DNA of 64,000 nt, from positions 434,001 through 498,000 of the forward strand of contig CAUWAG010000019.1 in assembly GCA_963556695.1 (NCBI GenBank), read 5' to 3'. A program made the position numbers and the translations under genes. This DNA is from Anthostomella pinea. Its lineage: Eukaryota; Ascomycota; Sordariomycetes; Xylariales; Xylariaceae. Positions 1-11,836 of this stretch are shown piece by piece. Below the pieces are notes generated by a model. That model was not told the origin of the DNA, ran no database searches, and was given only the letters and a program-made list of their open reading frames with translations. Each line of letters starts with the position of its first letter. Within the stretch, counting starts at the first letter, position 1.

Positions 1-1207
1 TCTCTTTCCTTTCAATACAGAACGGTTTGAAATCTCACAATACCTTAGTAGTAACGCCTTCCAGTCTAATCTGAGCAGTTCTGTCCGATAAGAAGGAATC
101 TACCCATTTTACAAGGGCTGGTGCCCAGCCCTGCTGGCGGAGCCTGAGAATCAATCTCTGGCAAAGTACTGTATCAAACGCCCCTTGTACATCCAGGGTG
201 ACAAGAAGGGCTTTTTGCCCGGATTCCAGGGCTAACTCGATGTCGTGTGTGACTGCTGCAGTAAGGTCGACCGCAGAGCGCTTAGGGAGGGCCCTGATTT
301 GGTTTGGGCTGATCACCTCTCTTAGTAGGGCTGTTGTTGCCATACGTTTTGCAACTAGCCTTTTAAAGCCCTTTTCAAGGCATGATAACAGAGCAACCGG
401 CCTATATGATTTCACGGTGGTATAGTCCTTTTTCCCCGGCTTCTTGAGCATGATTACTTCTGCTGACTTGAAAGGGGTGGGATAGTGCCCTATTTTAAGG
501 CAGGCTTGAAATAGAAGCCAAATCGGCTTCGCTAGGTGGACCCATGCCGCTTTGAGGAGCCGTGTTGAGAGAGAGTCTATTCTGGGGGCTGTGACGGTCT
601 GACCTCCTGTACGTCTGTCAGCCCATCGATGTGGTCAGTGCGCTGCATCAGGTGACCTGGCGCATAGAACGTGTTGCCACAGCTGTACTAGATTGGGTAA
701 TTGTGGGGCGGGTTGAAGGATCTTTAATCCCACCAGAATTAGCTGGCGGGTCAGATCCTTCTTCCCCTCCCCACTGAGAGATTCTTACACGTACGTAGTG
801 AAAGCAGGACTGTTACGTCCACTCCATATTTACGCTTCGTGACAGGAGCTGTGTTTTCCGTGAGAACCATTTTAGCAAGTTTGGTTAGCGATATTACAGA
901 GTCCCATTCCAATGCAGCGCGGGGGGCGATGGGAATCCCTAACAGGTCGTGTACGAGGTCGTCTTCGGCCGAGTGCCTGTCTAGTAAGGCCGTCTTAAGG
1001 GTATATGCCTTTTTGGTAGTGTCCTCTATTGTCAAGTTGCCGACTTTTAGTGGTGGTGATTTTATGTCCGGACCTAGCTTATGCCAGTTAATTATCTTGA
1101 AGAGGTCTGAGTCTTTCTGTATGCCTTTGATGCGGGCTTTCCAGTACTCTCTTTTTGCCTGTCGTACTACCGCCCAATACGCGCGTTTCTCTTCCGTAGG
1201 GATGTTA
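1..1207 (-). mobile_element. Degenerate Tad1-like LINE, ORF2 remnant
   Basis: The minus strand encodes broken pieces of a non-LTR retrotransposon ORF2. Positions 35-451 give the start of a reverse transcriptase, with PGKKDY, SYRPVALLSCLEKG and the catalytic-region motif VTLDVQGAFDT. Positions about 751-1200 give the endonuclease-RT linker, including REYWKARIKG and INWHKLGP. The order matches the intact LINE ORF2 at 24532-28224, but the sequence is clearly divergent, so this is another lineage or a much older copy. It is cut by the window edge on the left and stops at about 1207, where a second LINE begins on the opposite strand. Several stops and frame changes make it non-functional. Confidence 0.8.
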
Positions 1208-1327
1208 AACTATATTTCTTGGCGCCCCGCTGTTAGGGCGCAATCTCTATATCTGTACTAAAGCAGGCATTTTTCTCAGTATCTGACTATCCTTGCCAAG
1301 GCGCAGAAATTTTTCCTCACAAGCTGG

Positions 1328-2904
1328 ATGGCACCCCTTCATGATAGGCCCCCAAACACGCCAGTGGCCGTCCCAAAGACGACTACTGGCGGCGTGCTCA
1401 AATCCCCGGCCCCTAGAAAGACATACGGCCCGGCAACCCCAAGCAGGCTCCGCTGGGCACTGCTTGACAACATCAGCAGCAGCCCGTCACAGGTCTCTGA
1501 GGCTGACTTTACCGTTATTTCCCCTCTAAAAGGAAAATCCCGAAATATCAATGACAGCAGCACCACTGGAATGAAACAACCTCAATTGAACGAAATCTCG
1601 ACAGACCAAGCCATTATACGTGATATAGAGAATAAAACCTCCTCCTCAGAGTGCCAGAACCAAGTTGCCAGAATACTGGCTAAAGACAAGCACCTTTATA
1701 AAACCAGGATGGCAATGTTTCAAGAGTGTGCTGCAGCGGTTGATAAGACAATTGAGAAAGCTGGAACTGAACTATACTCTCATGCCAAGGAGTTCAGCGC
1801 TTTCTTCTCTAAATGTCTGAACGAGTGGCTGGAAACCCGAGATCCGCCTAAAAGGAAGACCATCCCTGGGGGGATAGGGATGGTAAAGCCCACTATGACC
1901 TTTGCCCAAGCTGTCTCCTCTAGCCAACAACAGCATCCACAGACAGTCAACACTACTATAAAGAAAACACAGCCTGGCGCCTTCATTACTGCTAACCAAC
2001 TGAAGAAGAAGCAGGATGATCTCTGAGTCTTTTTCTGCATGGATAATAGCCACCTAGAGCCTTATGGAATAAAGTCTATACTGAACAAAAGACTTAAGCT
2101 CCACCCTTAAGAGCTTAGGGAAGTGACTGGTGCCCCTCTAGATTTACCTTACACCCAAGGGACAAGCCAACTCAGGCTAAGCTCCTGGCCTTCTAAGAAG
2201 AAATCACTGATATTCTCAAGGCAGAAAAGATCGAGACCCACACGGTCTGGCATCACTATAAGGTCAATGAATGCCCAAGAAAGGTCATCAGTGCGGAAGG
2301 GTTAACAATCAATATTACCGACATTGCTGTTACTGAGGAAGTTGAAGCCCAAACAGGTGACAGACCTTTAAGGTGCATATTCTCAAGGAACACAGTTGAT
2401 TCTAATCCAGAGACTACATAGGTGATCTCTCTGCCCCGTGTAGCAAAGAAACCATTCATGCTTTTTGTTCACTTAATGACCTCAAAGCACATTTAATACT
2501 CCCCCAAGGTTCACCAATGTGCGTACTGCTTCAGATACCATGGTAGGAACTACCGATGTGAAAAGCAAGTATGTGCACGTTGCGCCAGTACTGAATACCA
2601 GGGGGAGTGCGAAAAACCAATCCCAAAGTGTGTCAACTGCAAAGGACCTCATGCTGCCAACTCCGACAAATGCCCTGCACGCCCCAAGGTTATGAAAGGC
2701 ATCATCTACAAGCACACATGGGAGCAAATCCAGGAAATAAGGCTGGCTGGAGAAAGAGCCAGATCCGAGGCCTTTAATAAAGCAGGCAGAAACCAAGCTG
2801 GGTCAACACCCAGCAATAATAACGAAGACATCACAATGCAAATCGATACAACAGATACAACTCATCCCAGAGATGCCGATACCATTGTTGTCAGTCAATG
2901 TTAG
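1328..2904 (+). pseudogene. LINE-A ORF1 (gag-like, zinc knuckles), broken
   Basis: This is the counterpart of the intact 525-aa ORF1 of LINE-B. It starts MAPLHDRPPN and runs in frame to a stop at 2024-2026, where LINE-B reads on. Further stops and frame changes follow before the zinc-knuckle region (around 2520-2690: CAYCFRYHGRNYRC, then CVNCKGPHAANSDKC). The final stretch, 2692-2904, is open and ends at the ATGTTAG overlap with ORF2. ORF1 proteins of this clade are thought to bind the element RNA. This copy cannot make the full protein. Confidence 0.82.
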
Positions 2905-5900
2905 GTACATCAAACGAAACACATCGACACGGGCATCTAGTCATCCATTCTATGAATACAGCAGGAGGACAAAAGAGTGCAGGCCCTACAGAGTTAGCCA
3001 TCAACCTGGCTGACTACAAAGGAGAACAAGCAGACATCATTCTGATACAAGAGCCCTGGGTTGGCATACCATCAGGCAGGAGAATAGGAGTAAAGACACA
3101 CCCTAATTACGATATATACTCCCCAGTGGATTCCTGGGACAGCGACAGTACACGGCCCAGATCTCTTATCTATATGAGAAAATACCTTTAAGCGGATCAA
3201 CTTCGGCCCTATGCTACACGAGACATCACCTGGGTCAAGGTACAAGGCATTACATTTGCCAGTGTCTACCGGCCATGTGACAACCCACAGGAAGTGGATG
3301 ACATTCTGGAAGTATGGACTCCACCTTTTGGCTGCGTTATAGCTGGAGATTTCAATGCTGGCGACACATCCTGGGACTCAAGCAATCCAGGATATCATGG
3401 TGGTGCTATACTTGCACAAATTATGGCAGACCATGGACTGGATCTGATTTCTGAACCAGATGTCCCGACACATGATGACGGAAATGTACTAGATCTGGTG
3501 TTCTCTGATGTCCCCATGGCTGAAGCCTCAGTCAATGATGCACTTCAGTGCACCTCAGATCATGAGACATTACAAATAGTCATTCCAATCCAGGGAGATC
3601 TGGACCGAGTACCCAAGGCCAATCATTGGATAGTACCGGACGATAAACTACAGGAGCTGGCAGATAATGTCCAAACCAGGATTCATGAACTCCCCCGGCT
3701 GGGTGTATCCCCTGACCAGGTGGACACCTTTACACAAAGCCTGATCAACATGATCCAAGGCTGTATTAGGACAGTGGGCAAGAGGCCCCGTCAATCTAGG
3801 CCCACTGCTTGGTGGAATGATGACTGCAAAGCAGCTATTCAGACATATAGGGCCCTTTCCAAACAGACTACAAGCCAAGAAGGACGGAATTCAGCCCGAC
3901 AGGAATTTCGCGGCGTGGTTCGGAAAGCTAGGAGAGAGTACTGGCAGACTCTAATCAATTCAGCAACTGAGCCAAAGGACCTATACAGAATCGTCTCTTG
4001 GCACAAGTTATCAGCAGGATTGCGTTCCCCTCTAATCATCATAGGAAACCAAATATTCGAATCATAAGAGAGCAAGGCAAATACATTACGCTCAGTCACG
4101 CTTGAACGAAGTACCTCAGACAACAATATCATCGACCCCTGGTCCGCTCAGATCATACAACCCAAGCCACACATCCCCCTTGAATACCACGTCGGACTGG
4201 AAGAGGCTGAAGGGTGCACTTTAGGAACCAAGAGCAACTCCCCGGGAGTAAATACCCTCACAGTACGGATTCTGAAAGCTTGCTGGCCAGTCATTGGGGA
4301 GCATATCAGAGCCCTTTTCCAGACCTGTCTACAGATTGGACACCACCCTAAATCATTCAAAGTAGCTGAGGTAGTGATGATCCCAAAACCAGGAAAGAAA
4401 GACTACTCCAATCCCAGGGCCTACAGACCAATATCGCTACTGTCATGTCTTGGCAAGGGCCTAGAACGACTCATTACGAAAAGACTTACCTGGTTTGTTG
4501 TCTAACTTGAAATTCTAGCTCCACAACATTTTGGAGCTCTACCAAAGCGCTCTGCCACTGACCTGGTAGCTGCACTCATACACGATATTGAGCAGGCCCT
4601 TGACCAAGGCCTCATTGCAACGGTAGTCACATCAGATGTGAAAGGGGCCTTTGATGCTGCCCTAATGGGACGGCTGGTGGTTCGCATGAGAGAACAGGGC
4701 TGGCCAGGCTTTCTCATAAGATGGGTCCAGTCGTTCATGTCCGAGCGGTCTGCAAGAGTTCGGTTTGAAGGTACTGTGACCGATATAAAAGCTCTCACTT
4801 GTGGGCTCCCACAAGGCTCACCAGTCTCTCCAATCCTCTACATGCTATATACAGAGCCAATCTGTGCCCGACTTGGCATGAAAAGAAGACGCTTTGGATA
4901 TACAGATGACTTAGCAACACTCTGCATTGGAAAGAACCTTAAAGAAACAGCTACAGAGGCTTCTGAAAACCTTCATTTGCTCAACCAATGGGGATATAAC
5001 AATGCTATTGAATTTGATCCCGACAAAACCGAGATTATGCACTTCTCACGGAAAAAGAACTCAGACAATCCCCCAGTTTGCCACGGAATAATGAACAAAA
5101 CAGCTAAGCATTCCATGCGATGGCTAGGTGTCCTTCTGGATAGGAAACTAAACTTCAAAGACCATGTTTCTCACTGGGCCAAGAAAGCTAGTAGGGTAGC
5201 AAATCACCTTTGAGGACTATGCAACACAGTCAAAGGACTTCCAGTAAAGTCAACCAAGAGGGCTGTGAAAGCTTGTGTTATTCCTATTCTCACACATGGC
5301 CTGGAGGCCTGGTACCCAGGAATCAAGAAAGCTGGGAGCTTAGGTGAGACATCAGCATGTCGCATTAAGGGGCTTCTTGGAACAATAGATGCCGTACTAC
5401 GAACGGCGATCAGGGCTATCTTGCCAGTCTGGAAAACACACCCTGGACATATCTTACACTTTGAATCGCAGATTCCCCCAGCAGGAGTTCTTGCAGAGTC
5501 AATAAGACGACGTCACGGCCTCCGACTAGGACGAATAGATCAGAGACACCCTCTGGTTGGCAGGCTCCAAATACAAGCTCGCAAGGATCCAACAAGGCTA
5601 CAAAGGAGCTTCCAATTAGTCCCTGACTTCCAGAGACCAATACTTACCAGGCCATCATGGAAGAAGCGCCCAATCCGCAAAGACAAAGACAAAGAAACAG
5701 AGCTCTTCAAGCAATGGCTATAAGAGAGAAACATGAACACTGACCTTGTCATCTACTCAGATGGATCACAATTGGATGACCAAGGCGCAACCCGCACTGG
5801 ATGGGGTTATACCATCAGGAAAGGCGGCACTACACAAGAAGTATACCGGGGAAAGGGCAGACTTCTCCAAGCAGAAGTAGTAGATGCTGAAGTCCATGGT

Positions 5901-6590
5901 GCTCTCCAAGGCCTTGCAGCAGCCAGGGCAATTGGACACGGAAAACAGCTATATGTCTGCCTGGACAACACGTCAGTGGTAGATGGGCTTAATAGGACTC
6001 CACCCGAGACATCACAAAACATTTTTCTACGATTTCAAGAACTTGCCATAGCACACACTCCTGGAGTGACCGTCAAATGGATTCCTGGACACAGAGATAT
6101 TGATGGCAACAAAGCTGCCGACACACTAGCAAAAGAGGGTGCCATGCTAGAAACAGACATAATAAATCTTCCTATAATCTCTTGGGTCAAGAGAGATCTC
6201 AAAAGACAGGGCAAGAAAGAGTTCAACCAATAGTAGAAAGACCAATCAGAATCTAGGTATCAAGAAGTATACTCACATACAGTAACTGAAAGAGACCTTA
6301 TATCTTTTAAGAGGAGTACTTTACACAGACTTCTAGCGGCCAGATCTGGACATGGCGACTTTGCCAGATACCATGAACGCTTTGGGCACACAGACTCGAA
6401 TGATCACTGCAGCTATGGTAAGAAGAAAACACCACAACACATTTTCTTTTGTAAGAGGTTGGGGAAAAATCGGCTACTGCCTAGGCATTCGCCTAGGGCA
6501 GCTTGTTTACAATACTTAGGGGAGAGGAGCACAGAATGGGCAAAATTCGTGGAGAAGAGCAAGTTCTTTTCAACAATCTGCCCCTGATAG
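2898..6590 (+). pseudogene. LINE-A ORF2 (endonuclease-RT-RNase H), broken
   Basis: It encodes fragments of the apurinic-like endonuclease (IAGDFNAGDTSWDSS at about 3340-3390), reverse transcriptase (LPQGSPVSPILYMLY, then FGYTDDLATL where LINE-B has FGYADDLATL) and RNase H (VIYSDGSQLDD; WIPGHRDIDGN). Stops interrupt it at about 3189, 4066, 4503, 5211, 5721 and 6231, most of them one transition away from the LINE-B codon. The change in the RT catalytic box is a further sign of decay. The ORF order and domain content are those of Tad1-clade elements, which carry an RNase H domain. Confidence 0.85.
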
Positions 6591-6786
6591 ATAGCCTTCC
6601 TTGAAGGACCAGATGGATGACCCCAAGGTCATACCGCCGCAACAACGGGGATGGGCCCGTGAGCGGGACTGACTGTACTTATTATCTTGAGACTTCCACA
6701 ACCCTGCGATGCAGAGGCTCTGGGAGGCGTGGTTTGCACTACTGAGGAGCTACCCCCCACGTTAAATACAAAACAAACAAACAAAC

Positions 6787-8017
6787 ACAGGGCCGCATTA
6801 ACGGATGATCACTACACTCAACAAGGTACGTACAGCAGAGAAACAAAACAGGACGGTTATTAGAAGTCGTCGTGCCCTCTTCGAAGTCAAAGGATGAATT
6901 CAAAGGATGAATTCAAGCAAGTAACTTTCAGTTCAGAGATCATCGACAATGTATCCAGATTCTGGAAGGACGTGGCAGTTATGACGAGAAGCAACGCACG
7001 ATGGCTTTCCCCTGTCATGAATTGGCTGATATGAAAGTCGTTGACATGACCCACGGGTATGGGATGAAGAACGAGATGAATGGACTGTCCCCCCTCCTCT
7101 TCCATTGCGAACAATGGTCTTTAATACTGGGCCTGGTTGAGCAACTCCACGTGTATGACTCCGCTGTGTTTGCTTCATTGGAAACTTTGAACCAATCATG
7201 CAGTACATGCCTTTCATCTGATGTATCTGTCATTGTGCCCTGGCTTATCTTGCATAGATGGCTATTGTCTTGCGTAGGAGTCATTGTCTGGCTTACATGG
7301 CTTCTCAGTAGCACACCCGGCCGTCTCATGCTCCCATAAGTGTTGAGACCTTCCTTCAGACAAGCCATTGTGTGTTTGTACTGTGTACGTAACTAAACAT
7401 CACTGTATGGAAGATCCTCACTGGCTGGCCATTGTTACATAGAGCTATGACTCTACAGCCGCAAATGATTGGCTTCCCATACAGTTCATTCATGCAGGCT
7501 TCTTGGCAACTACCGGACTACCATTATTTGGGTGGCCATATAGATTCTCGCCAGGCTTCATGCACCTAGTGGTAGGGTATGGACTTCAATTGAGTCATAA
7601 TTGACCACTGTTATCGTCAAATACGGCAGTTCACTCCATCCGAAAACTCCAGTTTGTAGAGGTAATATGTGGCTGGTATATGTCTCTCTTGTACAGGATT
7701 CCGCGTCTCCCAGGCCTGAGGAATCCAGTGATCCCCTGGTTGATCTCCTGCGCAAGGATGACGGAAACATCCACTCCTTCGCCGGCATATGCCAATAACA
7801 TCCAGCAGCCAAAAGTCATAAATCCATGAAGGCCCAAGGGGGATAATTTTGTCCGCTGAACAATCGTTCAATTCTAAGCATGCCTTGTCCTCGTACCACC
7901 ATACACTGGGCAGATACCGCCACGCGTTTCAATGGCCGCCACGATGCCCCTGCCTCTTCCTCTCTTCCTCTCAAGTGTTGTGCTGTTTTCCCATGACAAG
8001 CTATGTCACTTGCTTGT
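6787..8017. other. Unassigned DNA between LINE-A and the GPI-protein gene
   Basis: About 1.2 kb with only short overlapping open frames on both strands and no domain, repeat end or RNA signature that I recognise. It has no obvious similarity to the LTR or LINE sequences elsewhere in the window. It includes the 3' flank of the minus-strand gene ending at 8018. Confidence 0.5.
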
Positions 8018-8512
8018 CTACAAACAGATCCAAGTTCCGCCAAACAAGAGGATGAAAGCGACCGATAGAATTGGCAGCGCAATGTCACCAGAATCAACGC
8101 CCGCGGCCTCGGTGATCGTAAGATCCGCCACGATGTTCATGCTGAGGTTCATAGCCGCGCCCAGCATGGCGACCTCGGACAGGTTTCCGCACTGCTTGTT
8201 CAGCGCCTCGTCCATCATCAGCGCCGTCAGCTTAGGCGACTGGGTATCGAGGATGGCGGAGGCCGGGTTGTAGCCCAGCGGCGAGGAGCGCAGGAATGCA
8301 GCCCTGTAGGTCGAGTTCAACGCGATGGTGGAGAGGTTGGCGACGCGCGAGTAGTCCTGGCAGGCGGGAAGCGAGGCGGCATCCGCGCTGGGGCTCTGCC
8401 GCGGCGCCAGCTCGTGGACGCCGTCTATGTCGACAGCTTGGGCCGCGACATTGAAGATGGAGAGGATAAAGACCAAGCAGGTCATGGGCGTAAGAGACAT
8501 TGAGCGGGCCAT
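8018..8512 (-). CDS. Small secreted, probably GPI-anchored protein
   Basis: A 164-aa single-exon frame starting at the first ATG. The N-terminus (MARSMSLTPMTCLVFILSIF) is a classic signal peptide with likely cleavage near residue 24 (NVAA/QA). The last ~17 residues (ALPILSVAFILLFGGTW and on) are hydrophobic and follow a small-residue stretch (GVDSGD), as expected for GPI attachment. The mature part has only two cysteines, a few N-glycosylation sequons (NLST, NSTY, NLSE, NLSM) and many alanines. I do not recognise the family. Such proteins sit at the cell surface or in the wall of fungi. It is flanked by unassigned DNA and is not obviously linked to any cluster. A tail-anchored secreted protein is the main alternative. 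Confidence 0.6.
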   Translation of the reverse strand: MARSMSLTPMTCLVFILSIFNVAAQAVDIDGVHELAPRQSPSADAASLPACQDYSRVANLSTIALNSTYRAAFLRSSPLGYNPASAILDTQSPKLTALMMDEALNKQCGNLSEVAMLGAAMNLSMNIVADLTITEAAGVDSGDIALPILSVAFILLFGGTWICL

Positions 8513-9503
8513 TGTGTCGACCGAAACCGCGAGAATGAGAAAGAAAGTATGGTTATTATCGGAGGTGTGTGGTGGATGATGTGGCCTGCCACGAAATTAA
8601 GGGTATTTTCAAGAAGATGAGGTGGTTTGAAGCGAATAGGCGAATGGACAGATAAGCGACAACGACAGACGAGATCAACTCACGAAGGAAGAAATGGGAG
8701 AAAGGTGGAAGAAGGGCCAAGCCTGCGTATTTCTTAAGGCACAGCACAGAAGATGTGATACACGCGGGCCAGGTGCCGTCCACGGTATCATGCGAGCCTC
8801 CGAGAGCGTTACAGCCATGGTTGTTGCGGTTCCAGGTGTGGTTTGAGGCGGCGATCAGACTGGTGGGCCGGCCGGCGCTGCTGATGACTGAACCCCTATC
8901 AGCCCCTGTCTGCAGATCGCCGGCCCACTGAATCGGAGGGCTGCGGCCACTCGACGGCCTGCAAGCGCCTGCCAGCTGACAGCCCCTGGCCGCCCACCCC
9001 CCTTTCTGAAACACGGGGCATTAGATAAACTCCTTTCGTCGGCGGTGAAACCACAATGATGAGAAACAACCGGGCTGAGCGCTGAGCGCTGAGCGCTACC
9101 ACAATGAAGTCGACCTTGATCTTCTTCAAGAAGAGCACGTCTCCTTCTCCATGGTGAGGAACATGCGATGGCGACCGTGGATCTGAGCCCGCCGGCTTCG
9201 CGTTTTTCCTGGTGTCTGTCATTCGAACAGTCAAGTTTGATGAATTCAAACAGCTCGGAGGTCATGGCAGCCAGGCAACAATTGCGGCTGGTCCAGCATT
9301 CGATCTCATTGAGCAGTTGAGAGTGAGAGGCCGTCAGTTGTTGCAGCAAGCTCGTGAGATACTATACCCTATTGGGGAACATTGATTAAGTCAAGCAAGG
9401 AGTTTACAGGAAAGAGCGGCAGATTCACGGTTTAATCGATGGAATTTGCCTGTGTGCCGTGTTCTCGTTAACCTTATCCGTACCCAACCCTTCCAGCCTC
9501 TAT
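8513..9503. other. Intergenic region upstream of the GPI-protein gene
   Basis: Holds the likely promoter of the minus-strand gene starting at 8512 and the 3' flank of the disrupted FTA2-like gene ending at 9504. Several minus-strand open frames (8556-9349) overlap one another, have biased composition and match no family I know. I treat them as chance. A short tandem repeat lies at 9073-9096. Confidence 0.5.
9073..9096. repeat. 8-bp tandem repeat, three copies
   Basis: Three consecutive copies of gctgagcg are visible within ggctgagcgctgagcgctga and the bases after it. No function can be read from it. Confidence 0.75.
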
Positions 9504-9632
9504 CTACTTCGTCTCTGGTTGCTTCGTGTTCTTCCAGTCATACATTCGGGCATACGGCAACTGCCTTCTTCTTGGACGGCCGTTATTTTTCCTTGGCCTC
9601 AAGTTATATCTGGGCATTTGTGAAGCTCTGTG
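9504..9632 (-). pseudogene. FTA2-like gene, 3' part (beyond the Gypsy I insertion)
   Basis: This is the tail of the host gene whose 5' part lies at 35559-36635. If Gypsy I (9633-35558) and one CTGTG duplication are removed, the minus-strand frame ending TIWH at 35566 continues without a break through RASQMPRYNLRPRKNNGRP and RQLPYARMYDWK to a TAG at 9504-9506. A basic, arginine-rich C-terminus following EEWN...IW is what I remember of FTA2-like fungal proteins. The exact restoration of frame, together with the target-site duplication, is strong evidence that one gene was split by the element. Confidence 0.72.
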
Positions 9633-9764
9633 TGTCAGGAAGCACATCCTGGGAACAAAGGAACCATTCATGTACATATACATGGCCCCCAGGCCTGACT
9701 AGTATTGTATCCCTCTGCAGAACAACATACATTCTATCCCCCCCTTATGGTTGGCCTTCTGACA
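9633..9764 (+). repeat. Gypsy I 5' LTR
   Basis: 132 bp, starting TGTCAGGAAGCACAT and ending GGCCTTCTGACA. It matches the 3' LTR at 35219-35558 apart from about three substitutions, a C-run length difference and the LINE fragment inserted in the 3' copy. The short inverted ends TGTCAG...CTGACA are typical of LTRs. Confidence 0.92.
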
Positions 9765-10047
9765 GTTTGTTCTGCCTTCAATAAGATCAAAAACGATCAA
9801 CCTCACGATCACCGCTTCAGTCACCGCTTCAGCCCTCGCTTCGCGCTCTCAGACCTCAGCTCCCAGCCTCTAAGTCTCAGTCTCCTCATGATCACCGCTC
9901 CAGTCCTTTGTTCAGCTTCCAGCCTCAGTCTCAGAGTCACTCGCCATCTGACACGTCATTTCAGAGCCTCAGTTACAGCCAATTGCCTCCCGCTTCTCGT
10001 TCTCAGATGCGCTCACAGACCTCTCGAGCCTCAAGAAATCAAGGAAA

Positions 10048-11800
10048 ATGGCGCTGAGTCTGAGACATGCTGCGTTTGCGGTACTGGTAGCGTTTGCGGA
10101 TCTATCATCATTGGCAAACGCATCAGGAGTAAGAGCTACAGATATATGCCCTCCTCGCCCCGAGACATGCCCTCCTGAGACCATACCGTACACCATTATT
10201 GACCTATCTGGCCCTGACCCTGACCCTGGCCCTGACCCTGACACTCACTTCGGACTCTCTCAACCCATAATGGCTTCTTCTGACGGCAATTTCGGCACTG
10301 CCAACTACGGCCCGGTGAGTCTAGAGACTCTTTTCAGCAGTACCTGGCCGACCATCCTTCAGGCGTGCCTCAATAACAATTATGACGGGGATTTCTGCGC
10401 CTTTCGCGACACTCTTGACCCTGGGAGCAACAAACCCGTCAACACGCAAGCCCTGCTCTTCTTCGGCACCTTAGAAGAGGCATTTCAGATGCTCTATCAA
10501 GAGCAGATACGACTGCAGACAGAGGTCCGTACAAGCGACGCCCTGAACCAGAACCTTCGAGACCAGCTCCCTCAGAGCAAAGATCAGGTGGCAGCCTATA
10601 AAGGCGGTATCGGCAGCCTCGCCAGGTCCTTCGAGCAGGGCATCCAGGGCATCGGTAGCAGCGCGAGCCACGGGCCCTCTTCCCTGATATCTGACCCTGA
10701 CAAATTCGACAGTGACAAGAAGGATGACAAGAAGCGCTGACAGGATTACTGAGCCTGGTAGGGTGGTGCCCGCCTCAAGCTCAACGTTGAGAAGAAGAAG
10801 TATTCGACTGAATACAGCAAGGTCCTGTACGCTGTCTCCCGCCTGAGCGGTGGTGCTAGGGTGGCCGCTGACTCGTACTTGGTGAATATCTACAACCACC
10901 CAGAGGAGCTGCATCGGTGGGAGTGGAAGGACGCGGATGCCTTCTTCGAATGGCTGGAGCGATCGTACGACTCTCACAACAGGTCTGGAAATGCCAGCCG
11001 CGAAATGGACGATCTGAAGCAGAAGAACTCCCACTTTAGCGTCTTCCTCTCGGAGTTCTTGGCCCTCGCAGCCGACCTGGGTCTCGATGACAAGGCCAAG
11101 GTCGAGAAGCTAAAGAAGAAGGTGAACAACGAGCTGTAATCAGCAATGATCAGTGTGTTCCCGAAGCCTCAGAATAACGACTTCGACGGATGGGTCGACT
11201 GCTATCGCTCTCTGACAGAGAATATTGCCGACTACGCACATCACACAGGCAACAAGAACCCGTTCTTGAACAACCCATTCAACAAGGACAACAACAAGAA
11301 TCACAGCAATAACAACAAGAACAACTAGAACCAGCATCCCCCACGAGCACAGACCCCGGCTCCCGCAGGCGACCCCATGGACCTCGATACCGTTAAGCTT
11401 TGCCGCTTGTCAGCAACAGAAAGACATAAACGAATAGATCTGGGCCTTTGTCTATATTGCGGAAAAGATGGCCACGTGAAGGCGAACTGCTCTGACACCC
11501 CAGTTCTCCTCAGGTGGGTCCTCCCTCGCGGCAGAACAGCAACATCTACCCTGAGCGACCCGGCTCCGCGCCCCTTGGGAACAACAACACCAACCCATTC
11601 AGGCAGGGACACCCACAGGATCTCCGTATCAGGGCCATTGGCTGGAAGGGTAAAGCGGATGACTGGCCTGGCTCCGCAAGCTCGTCCCAGTATCAGGGCA
11701 GCTACCCGAACACCCCTTGGCCGTGTACTCCTGCTGGTCACGGTCACCAACAGGATTCATCCTGTAACGGCTCATCGGCGGAGTCAAAAGGGTAGGTCCT
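10048..11800 (+). pseudogene. Gypsy I gag with CCHC zinc knuckle, broken
   Basis: One reading frame runs through 10048-10740, 10861-11139, 11146-11328 and 11377-11520, separated by stop codons. It starts with an aspartate-proline-rich leader (GPDPDPGPDPD). It then has the capsid-like region (ALLFFGTLEEAFQMLY; WKDADAFFEWLERSY; FSVFLSEFLALAADLGL), an asparagine-rich stretch and a CCHC knuckle, CLYCGKDGHVKANC, around residue 470. Gag would form the particle and bind RNA. A frameshift follows the knuckle before the protease. Non-functional. Confidence 0.82.
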
Positions 11801-11836
11801 GAGGAAAGGCGCCCTCAGGGCCTTGACCACGAGGAT

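Larger units (their letters stand above)
1208..6786 (+). mobile_element. LINE-A: near full-length but degenerate Tad1-like LINE
   Basis: This copy aligns end to end with the intact LINE-B (24338-29935, minus strand), from the shared 5' stretch TTGGCGCCCCGCTGTTAGGG to a (CAAA)n tail at about 6770-6785. It holds both ORFs, each interrupted by stops. The stops sit where LINE-B has sense codons, many of them C-to-T or G-to-A changes (for example a CGA-to-TGA just before the end of ORF2), which suits repeat-induced point mutation or ordinary decay. No clean target-site duplication was found. An imperfect similarity between the flanks (aggg...ttaaac and agggccgcattaac) may be its relic. The 5' boundary is uncertain by about 10 bp. 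Confidence 0.88.

Noticed and set aside
6887..7370. Overlapping open frames of 75-117 aa after LINE-A
   Set aside because: They overlap on both strands, lack recognisable domains and have no consistent coding character.
8556..9349. Minus-strand frames of 116-164 aa
   Set aside because: They overlap in several frames with arginine- and serine-rich, biased composition, and no family is recognised. They are probably chance frames in GC-rich DNA.
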